From Chromera velia (lineage: Eukaryota; Sar; Chromeraceae), in NCBI GenBank assembly GCA_018398765.1, contig JAHBMJ010000769.1, positions 19,101 through 38,274 of the forward strand: DNA of 19,174 nt, read 5' to 3'. The translations under genes were made by a program, and so were the position numbers. The number at the start of each line of letters is the position of its first letter. Position 1 is the stretch's first letter. The notes below the pieces were generated by a model. That model ran no database searches, was not told the origin of the DNA, and saw only the letters and a list, made by a program, of their open reading frames with translations. This document shows, one piece after another, positions 1-8,490 of this stretch.

Positions 1-5
1 AAACT

Positions 6-63
<58 letters not shown>

Positions 64-334
64 AGAGACTGATTTCACGGGATCACATGATGTGGAGGCG
101 CAAGCATCCATTTGCATGATGTCCGAGTTGTTGTGTCTATGGGTAGCGTTCTTCTTCTCGTTGTCCCTCTCTGTTACGTGACTGATGCTCGGCTGACCTT
201 GCTCTGCTCTGTCTGGCCTCAAAACGTGGATGCTTCCATGAACACACAAAGAAAACCCCGTCAATGATATCCACGCTTCTCAACCATTTCCCCACCCTCC
301 GTTGATCTCTCTATTAATAAATGAATGCATGCAG
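1..334. other. Noncoding lead-in, probably an intron of the + strand gene
   Basis: No convincing exon is visible on either strand. The stretch begins with a CT run passing into a CA run (about 7-58) and ends in a pyrimidine-rich tract and GCAG at 331-334. That pattern fits an intron or 5' leader ending at the first recognisable exon of the coiled-coil gene. The first exon or exons and the start codon of that gene are probably upstream of the window. An ATG at 329 in frame with the exon is an alternative start, but it overlaps the acceptor. Confidence 0.5.
7..58. repeat. Compound CT/CA microsatellite
   Basis: An uninterrupted CT run changes into a CA run with no spacer. It lies in the putative intron or leader before the first exon at 335. 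Confidence 0.9.
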
Positions 335-747
335 GTGTGCCACTCAAAGGCCTCGGAATACAGAGACAGGTCCAGGCTCAACCAGAAGAGAGACCTCAGA
401 ACGAGAATGAGCGTCAGAGATGACCTCAGGGTGCGTTTTTTTCTTGTGGTACTTTGCAGGCAGGCATTTGTCCGGCCACTCAAGTTCCTTCTTTTCTGAC
501 GTGTACTCGGTGCTTTTGTGTTTTGCTCTGTCTTTCTCGCCTTGTTCCGTGCTTTGCACAGACACTATGCAGCTCTGAGTCTTTCTTTCAGCAAATCGTT
601 TTTACACTTGACTTCCTTTCATTTAAGTCGCCGCTTTTGTTTCGTCGAAATGCAACAAATTTGTTTTCGATCAGTGTCCTTTCGCATGTCCAATTTCGTC
701 CCTTCATCCATCGTCTTTATTTGGCTTCATCTTTTCCCGCCCGCCTC

Positions 748-794
<47 letters not shown>

Positions 795-3700
795 AATAGC
801 ATATGGCACGCAGAGCAACAGAGTCGAAAAAGAGAGTTGGAAGCCGAGAATCGGAAAACAAGAATTCAAGTGAGTCGATCGCAGTCTGTCGACAAGGTCC
901 TCTTTTTTCAATCGGGCGCTTTGATTCCTTCCAGGGATCAGCAAGGTGCTTTGTCAGGACGAATGCATCCGTGTCAGCAACTAGACCGGTTCGAAATATC
1001 CGTTCGTTATACTTGCGTCTCCCGACACTATTGTTGCGGGGCTCTTTCATCCTTGATTTTCTTCACCCCACTTTTTGGCGTGTTCATTCTCCACCATTCA
1101 AACAAAGTTTCGTCTCTCTTAATTTCTTTAATCTTTTTGAACTCTGCAGTCTCTCCATGAGACCATCTCTCAGCAAGCAGAGAGATGCGGGTGGATCAAG
1201 CAGATGCTCGCCAGCAGTCAGTCAAGTATGCAACGAGTGCTGGGGGAGTGGCAGAAAGCAAATGAGTGGCTGTCCTTCGGCACATGTCTGGAGTTCTGTG
1301 TCGCATTTGGACGTGCAGTCTCTACTCAAGCGTGTGAGTTGAAGAGACATCTGCAGAAACCTTCGATCATCACTTTGGACACGCAACGTCATCATCAGGG
1401 AAGCATCTGCAGGACTGGCTGGGCTGAGGACATGTGGACAGATCCATGGACGAGTGTGTGCATGTGAATGAATGAATGAATGAATGAATGAATGAATGAA
1501 TGAATGCAGCCCTCGCGGTGAGAAAGGAGAAGGACAAGGAGCGTCTGAAGGTCAGAAGGAGGGAAGTGATGCATGATGCGTGCTTTCTGTGTGTGATGCG
1601 TTTTCCTCTGTGGAAGGCTGAGCAGCTCTGCTCTTTCTTTCCGTATGCGATGTTTTTTTTCTTTTTTTATCTTGTCATGACTTGTCAGTCTCTTTGAAAG
1701 ATTTTTAGTGGGCGAAGCCGAAAATCCGTGAAACACTTCGACGCCTGGATTGTATTTCCTCCTTCACCCTTCATGCTTTCTCTGTCTTTTGCTTCTTTGA
1801 CTCATTTGCCTTTCATGCCCACAATTGCAGCTCCTGGACGTTTTTGAGACTGAAGATGCATCGGAGGTCGGTCTACTCGGCTTTTTTCTTTTGGCATTTA
1901 CTGTTAAAGAAATTCGGAAGGTGCGAGGACGCTGTAAGCGCGCATTAGATCTGCAGCAGTAGCATGACGGACTCTTGAGATTTTTGGGTGCGGAAAGTGA
2001 GTGGAGGATGCGATCGGTCACGGTCTGTCTTTTGTGCTTGCAAAAGCTCGATAAAGCGGCAGGATGAAAAGTCTTCCCTCCTGCATCTTCATCTTATTTT
2101 TACATGCGAGTATGTCGATGGGCAGCATTCTCTTTCTTTGGCTGCAGGTCATCCGAAAATTTGAGGATGCCACTCGTGTGTCAGACTCCATTCGTCATCG
2201 CATCGGGTCAGTGGGTTGGTTTTTTCTTTGCATGATGTTTCTGTCGGTGGAAGAGCGCTATATCTGCACATGGTTCTTTCGAAAAAGAAGGCCAAGAAGA
2301 TCTGAAGCCATCGAACACAAAAAAACGCATACCATGGGAAGAAAAGGCCCAGATTTCTTTCGACTTCTACATCAGTGTGAATGCAGGACTATTCTGAATG
2401 GAAAGGGAGGAACCATTGTATCTGACAAAAAACAAAAAGCAAATCTTCATTCCTTGCCACGGCCCTTTGCCCTTTCTCTGTGTTTGCAGGGACCTGAGCG
2501 AACAGCTGAAGGCCGTCAGTGCCGAGAAGGTAAGCGAGACTTCTTTCAGGAGGGAGCAGAATGAAGATGCATCTAGCCGAGCAAGAGTCTTTCTTCTTCA
2601 AGGATTTTTAGTGCAGCTCGCTGATGTGTAATGGAGTTCCTACTGAACGTAAGTGTGTGCAGTGAAGTAAAAATGAACCGGGAGATTTTTACGTGCGTTC
2701 GAAGCTTGCTCACCTTTCTCCTGCCAGCTTTGTGGTAAAAACACATTTAGTCTGCTTTCCACTATCTACTGGCTTCGTGAGTGACACTCCATATGATCAT
2801 AAAAATATGTCTTGCAGGCTGGATGGGAGCGCAAGCTGACGGAAGAGAAGGAGAGATTCGCCCGACTTCAGAGGAAGGCAGAAGAGACGAGCGCCGTGAG
2901 GGACAGAGTGGAGGCGCTGGAGTCAGAGGGCGTCACAGGAATCAAGAGCAGAGAGTGCAGAGCGGCACAGGAGAGGTACTACAGGGCGGGGCATCTGGTT
3001 TTTGAGGCGTGCAATGGCCTTCAGGTCAGAGAGAGAGAGAGAGAGAGAGAGAATCAAGTTGCTCCTCTCGCTTCAAACAAAAAAACACTGTGTCATAGGG
3101 TTGTAATCTTTTACGAAGCATACTCTTGGTTTGCGTAAGAGATTGTGTTGGTTGAAAAGTCGTGTCGCCACCTTAGTGCGAGTGTGAATTGTTCTGTCGG
3201 TGTGTGCGTGTACTCTGGTCGCTTGTATTTATTCTATGTGACGTGTGGATCATTCATTCATTCATGCTCGCAGAATCTGTTGGAATCTCTGAAACGAGCC
3301 GACGACAACGAGACCCTAGGCTCCCATTCCCTGGCAGGTCTCTTCGACTCCCACCAAAATCCGGACATGGACAGAGCGGCAGGCCTGGAGGAGAGGGGGG
3401 GAACTGCAAGGTCCTCCAGGGGGCCAGAGAGCCCAGGGAGCTCTCCCAGCAGGTCGCACTCTCCTGGAATGAGGGAGGGGGGGAACGACCAGGAAGGCCC
3501 GATGAGGAGAAGCGAAATCTCCGTGCTGGTCAGTCGGTCTGGGGGAAACAGGGAGCCTGGCAGAGAGAGAGAAGAGTGCACTCAACAATCTTTGCTTCCT
3601 TTCCCCGTGCCCTGAAACTCTCTACTTGTTTTTCCGTCTTCCTGTCGGTCTTTCCGTTCCATCACCTTGATCCTCTTGCATGTGTCTGCCTGTGTGCATA

Positions 3701-6700
3701 GCTGACCATCTTCCCCGTGTGTCTCTGCAGGGTCTCTGTCTCTCACTGGAGTCACAGGTCTCCTCAGCGATGCAGCTCATCGCAGCGAAAAGACCCGACC
3801 TCCAGGCTCAGCTCAAAAGGTTCAGACCGAGACGGCAACGGAAAAAGGATCCGGTTGCAGTTAAAATAGGGGACCAAAGCATAGTCAGCGCTCGGGCAGA
3901 GCGTGCAGCTCGTGCGGAGGGAATGGAGGTCGTGTTTGCGGAGGCCGAGGGCGTCGAATTTCGGAGTACCGGGTCAGTGCCTCATTTACGCGAATGGGTG
4001 TCTTTAGTGGCAAGAAATGCGAGACGGAAGAGTGAAAAAACGTGCATGTATGAGAAGAAAGTCTCACGGAAGGTCTTGCCCATCCTGGTCTTTTGCTTTT
4101 TCGCCGTCTCTGTTGTACTTTCTCTTCTTCCACTGTGAAGCATTCTGTCTCGGCATTTGGCTGAATCCTTTTTCAAACAAACAAACCCAGAACAGAAAGA
4201 AACAAATTATGTGCACCTCCACCCATCTTGCATTCATGCAGAGCCCTGCCAGCCTCGGACCCCTCATTTGCCCCCGCGAGGCCTCAGACGTCGCCAGGAG
4301 AGAGGGACCATTATTCTTCAAAGAGCCTCCTGGGAGGGAAGGCGGGGCCTTCTGCAAAGATCCGACTGGGCAGGCCTCGCAGTGGAACTCTGTCGACGTT
4401 AGGGGCCACATTCACGGAGTTGCCGCCCTTGTTCTCAAGGTCTGACACCAACGAGATTGAGATGGAGTTCTGCAGCGCTGTCAGGACAGGAGCAAAGCTT
4501 GTGAATATTCATTCGAAGGCAGTGAGTGGAGGGCCTGGGGCACCCTCTTCTGCCAGGAGAGACAAAGAGAAGGAGTGGGTGCGAAGCCAGCGCATCGCTT
4601 CTCTCATGGCGTCTCCCCCCCCCGAGGCAGGGTATCAAGGGGTTCTGGAGAATCTGCTTGCAGACGCCCCCTTTAGATTGCGGCGTGCGTCAGACGGTGT
4701 GGTGGGGACGGGTGGACACCGTCGTCTGTCCACGACTGGAGGGGGGGGAGGGGGAACTGAGAGGGAAAGAGAAGGGGAAGATGGAGGAGTAGGGGGGGAC
4801 GGAGAGGACGGACAGGTGCGTCTTTTCTCTTATTTCAGTTTGTTTGCAGTTTTTGTCTGAATGGTAATCATCTTGCACCTGCCTGCCTAGCTCTTCTTTT
4901 TCGATTTGATGTTTTTCTGTCTTCCTTTTGGTCGTGCTTGACAGGACTTCTGTTTACGTTCTCTTCTGTCCTGTACTAGATCAGCCCGCTCCACTTTTGA
5001 CTCTTCGGGCCCTCGCAGAAAGTGTATCGCTCTCTTCTGCTTTCTTTTATCAGCAAAGATGTTTGCCCACTACTCTACCTCCACGACTGAGTGTATTTGC
5101 ATGCACATCTGATTGTGATTTGACTTTCTATGCGGTGGACCCCCAACACTTCTTGCCTTTCTTTGTCCGGTGTGAGCGAGTGCGTGCAGGGAAGAGGATC
5201 CCCCAAGGGTAAGGGGAACCCGCGGTATCTTTTGCCAAAACAGTCGCTCCTTCCTCCAGACTTCCTCGACTGGAAGCGGGAACTGGAGACGAGGGGAAGA
5301 GGGTTCGAGGAAAAAATACATCAGTCAGTCAGTCAGTCAGTCGGTTGGTCGGCTTTGTTGTTGAGCACTCAGACGTGCGCCCCAGGAGAGACCGGGTCTC
5401 TCTCAGGTTGGAAGAATGTGCAACCAGTTTCCTCTCTTGCACCTCCTGTCATCAAAAGAAGTCTTGAAGTTCAGATTTCTTATTGTTGCGAGATTCACCT
5501 CTAACTTTTTTTGTGGTTGACGTGTCTTGACTGAGAAGGTTGACTGAAAACCAGAATTTTTCTGTGCATCAGAGCAGAAAGTATCAACACATAAGGAAAA
5601 AGAGAAAGAAGGTGTCAACGGCAAGAAACGAGAAAGAGAAAAGACTGCCAAAGAAAAACGAGTGATGCCCTTCTTGCCCCTGCCACTGTCGCTTCCCTTT
5701 TCTGCTCCGGCTCCCCCTTTCGATCCATGCAGACTCTTTGTGAAGTCTTCAAAGGCTGCAAGCAGCGAGGAGCAGCAAGGTCTTCTTACAGAGCTCGGAA
5801 TGCGTGCGGCGTCACCGAAGACAGCGCTTCCAGAGGGCGATGGAGGAAAGGAGGGGGGGCAGAAGAAGTGAGTCACAAGAAGAGTGATCCGGCTGAATTG
5901 TTTTCGTTTTTATTTTTTCCCTTCTTCCTGTGGTGTGGATCTTTGCTTGTGTTCCTTCCGTGGTCCGGATTCGCAAAGTCGATTGAAGTTTTTTGTGTTC
6001 CTTTGCCTGTGCCACGAACAGAAACAGGCACATTACTTCTCAGAGGTAATGAACTATTGGCTTTCTGAGGTTTGTGTCTGCATGTGTGTTTTGTCGAAAC
6101 GCCGACGGGAGATAATTTGAGTTGTTGCGTGCTCATGCATTTGTGACAGGGACACACTTTAAAGACGGCCATGCCATGATGTTGCAGATGGGGCAGAGGG
6201 GCACCTCGCACTGCGCCTAGTGGAGGTGTGGGAGGAAAGAGGGGGGGGGCGTCTCCTGGTACTGCTCTGGGGGCACTGAGGGGAAGGCCTGGGACAGAGG
6301 GCGGACGCAAGGGAGGGAAGGCAGGCGGTGAGTCGGTGTGCGTGGGTGGGTCTGAATTTCATTCGATCAGTATGAAGGAGCGATCAACGAGGTTGGACTC
6401 TTTGCTTCTCTCTCTCTCTTTCTGTATTCGTCCATCTATCCATCTATTTGAGGGTATCTTGGTCTGTCTACGTGTGCATACCTGTGTGTCTACGAGTGAA
6501 TACTGACTCTCTCACGCGTTCTACGAGTGGCTTTCTTTCTGAGTGTCCTTGAACAGGCCATGTTCCTTGGCATAGGTATCGGCAGTCCACAGACTTATCC
6601 CTATACACCTTCCTGTCTCTCTGTCTCCCTTCTTCCCCCCCAGGTCTTGGAGGTTCTCTTTCCGAAGCCTTCCTTGAGAGGAACGTGAGGTCTCAACCTT

Positions 6701-7221
6701 CTGACGCAATGATGGCCTTCAGGGGAAAGGCGAAGGATAAACTTAAAGTGAGTCGGAGAAAAAAATCAAGTCACAAAGGGTAACACTTGCAGCAAGACTC
6801 TTTGCGACTTCTACATGGTCATCAGCTAGCGATACGGAACACAAATAGGTTTCAAAAATCAAAAATGAGAATTCTTTCCATCTGTGTGGCTCATTTCTGC
6901 AGTCTAGCGAGACCGCACTTGCCCTGTCGAAGGAGGCGGCGGACGAAACCCGAGGCAGCTCCGGGGCAGACGGGGGAGGAGACGGTCGGGGCCGGTCCAT
7001 GCGGAGGATATCACCGTACGAGAAGGCACAGATGGCAGTGCAGAGAAGGAAACAGGCAGAGCTCTTGGGACTTATTCGGGTGTGCCATGGATTGGAGCAA
7101 AAGCTCGCAGTGTTAAGAAGGTCAGCCAGTGAGTGGCTCTGCCTGTGCTTGCGCAGGTTGTATGTTTGAATCAATCGGCGTTTGTCTTTGAGCATGAAGT
7201 GAACAAGTGAAGTACGTACTC

Positions 7222-7314
<93 letters not shown>

Positions 7315-7704
7315 AGACAGGCAGGCAGACAGACGGACAGACGGAAGGGAAAGAAGAAAGAAAACAATGTCGCTTTGTTTGGTCTTTCCGTCATCTCACC
7401 TTGTCAGCTAAAAGCACCCTGAAGAGGTAGGAGGCTCAAGAAGTAGCTGTAAAAGAAGAGGAAAATCGTATGCTTTCCTTCCTGCCCAGAACACTCTTTA
7501 TGCTTCAAGTTGCTCTACTGGTACCGTTTGTGTCTCCATTTAATTTTGTTTCTGTCGCAATGTGCTTGCAGAGCGCACGTCTCCACTGTGTTTGGGGGCG
7601 GCGTCGCTGTGCAAAGTTCTGCTGCATTGAAGGGTAAAGCGAAAGGGAGCCCCGTTCTCGGACTTCCAGATTCTGCCCTTGTTGAAGAGAAACCAGGCGG
7701 ATGA
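335..7704 (+). CDS. Coiled-coil, low-complexity protein, 5'-partial, 18 exons
   Basis: Exons: 335-430, 795-869, 1150-1333, 1510-1550, 1831-1866, 2148-2206, 2490-2529, 2818-3024, 3274-3528, 3731-3972, 4242-4815, 5190-5323, 5733-5867, 6022-6045, 6188-6327, 6644-6747, 6903-7128, 7490-7704. Together they form one frame of 928 residues plus TGA, with no stop and matching phase at every junction, including split codons at 1333/1510, 2206/2490, 3972/4242, 5867/6022, 6045/6188, 6327/6644 and 7128/7490. All donors are GT, mostly GTGAGT or GTCAGT; acceptors are mostly YGCAG. The N-terminal half is charged and helical, with pieces such as RKRELEAENRKTRIQ, DLSEQLKAVSAEK and ERKLTEEKERFARLQRKAEE, typical of coiled coil. 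The middle is Ser/Pro/Gly-rich (exons 3274 and 4242, the latter with a Gly6 run), followed by basic Gly/Lys-rich segments. I recognise no domain; a cytoskeletal or scaffold role is only a guess. The 3' end is least certain: reading through the 7129 donor gives a stop at 7167-7169, and the terminal exon has an odd hydrophobic start. Confidence 0.7.
751..790 (+). repeat. (GT)20 microsatellite abutting a 3' splice site
   Basis: Twenty perfect GT units run directly into GCAG (791-794), the acceptor of the exon at 795. The repeat replaces the pyrimidine tract normally expected there. Confidence 0.95.
1466..1505 (+). repeat. (GAAT)10 microsatellite abutting a 3' splice site
   Basis: Ten perfect GAAT units run directly into GCAG (1506-1509), the acceptor of the 41-nt exon 1510-1550. 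Confidence 0.95.
3028..3052 (+). repeat. GA microsatellite directly after a 5' splice site
   Basis: An AG/GA run starts within the donor GTCAGA at 3025, at the beginning of intron 3025-3273. Confidence 0.9.
5321..5342 (+). repeat. (GTCA)n array forming overlapping donor sites
   Basis: The tetranucleotide array holds GTCAGT at 5324, 5328, 5332 and 5336, plus GTCGGT at 5340. GTCAGT is the donor used at 2207, 3529 and 3973 of the same gene. My model uses 5324, which is in phase with the acceptor ending at 5732. Confidence 0.85.
7224..7345 (+). repeat. Long GA microsatellite followed by GACA/GGCA-type repeats
   Basis: A nearly perfect GA run at 7224-7312, with one interruption near 7253, passes into degenerate GACA/GGCA tetranucleotides up to about 7345. 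It lies in the last intron of the coiled-coil gene (7129-7489), or in its 3' UTR if the stop at 7167-7169 is the real one. Confidence 0.95.
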
Positions 7705-8490
7705 CATATACATAAAGCGTCATAAAGCCTGCTTTCTAACGTTTTAAACGTTATTTTTTCATCCTTTATGTGAAGTTTAGTTTATTTTTATGAAGGCATA
7801 ACACTACTTAAAGCAGTAGGAGCTGTGTTGGCTCCACTTTAGACACATTTTCATCATACTAATTCTGACTCATTCATTTTTTTATTTTTTCTTCTTTAAA
7901 GAATTCACCAGACTGGGATATCATTCTTTTTTTTTTTCCTTTTAAAAAACACAGTTTTTATATAATGACAATTAATGTAAATAAAAAGCAGTATTAACTA
8001 GTAACTACAGCTATTCCAAGTCACAATAAATATCGATCATCCAAAGGTTCTACGCGTGTATACGCTTTTCTTCGACGCTGTATAATGCGGTATGTTTAGG
8101 TATGTTGAATGCTCAGCATTAGGGCACGAGGCCAATGATGCAGACACCAATCTTCTTAACCTTTAATATCCTATCATAATATTTTTAAATGAATTGATTG
8201 GAAGGCCTTAGGGCGGAACATATCAATCAATCAATCCTGCATTAACTAGTGTATCAATTGAATCATTATAAATCGAGGCATAACAATCCTAGTGAAAATC
8301 AAACAATATCTTAGTGAGTCATAAATTTTTATCTTCAGATTTCAGTAGTATAGCAGTAGTTTACACAATAGCGAAGCTGCTGGGGTCCTGGGGACTTCAA
8401 TCAAGAGTGTATTCAGGAATTTTGCATTGTTTTGGCACCAGAACGGTGCAACAATAAGATGCAACCCACTAAATGGAGGCGCAGTCAGAC
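7705..8490. other. AT-rich island in the convergent intergenic gap
   Basis: Base composition drops sharply to AT-rich just after the + strand stop at 7702-7704 and returns to normal around 8420, close to the - strand stop at 8491. No coding frame of note is visible. AATAAA occurs on the + strand at 7980-7985 and 8025-8030 and could serve the upstream gene as a polyadenylation signal, but such words are expected by chance in AT-rich DNA. The island carries one copy of the shared 37-nt motif at 8200-8236. What the island is (relic element, 3' boundary or recent insertion) cannot be decided here. Confidence 0.75.
8200..8236 (+). repeat. Shared 37-nt motif, copy A
   Basis: The copy begins GGAAGGCCTTAGGGCGGAAC and ends in ATATC plus AATC tetranucleotides. 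It matches 14821-14857 in the same orientation with a single T/C difference at 8208. ATTGATTG at 8193-8200 and CAATCAAT at 8224-8231 are perfect inverted repeats, so this copy can form an 8-bp outer stem around the GC-rich core. Confidence 0.9.

Noticed and set aside
717-1050. Open frames on both strands through the GT/CA repeat (Cys-Val or His-Thr runs)
   Set aside because: The frames exist only because the dinucleotide repeat has no stop codons; the repeat is intronic next to a clear acceptor.
3258-3588. Two minus-strand frames of about 90-107 codons opposite exon 3274-3528
   Set aside because: They are shadows of the + strand exon, which has matching phase and good splice sites on both sides.
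5209-5259. A possible 51-nt intron (GTAAGG ... CCAG)
   Set aside because: Removing it keeps the frame, but retaining it also does, and 51 nt is far below the other introns in this gene.
5403-5876. Minus-strand frame of 157 codons
   Set aside because: It overlaps + strand exon 5733-5867 and intron sequence; its composition is Ser/Phe-rich without any recognisable pattern.
7122-7422. Open frames through the GA repeat (Arg-Glu or Leu-Ser runs)
   Set aside because: Simple-sequence artefact inside an intron or 3' UTR.
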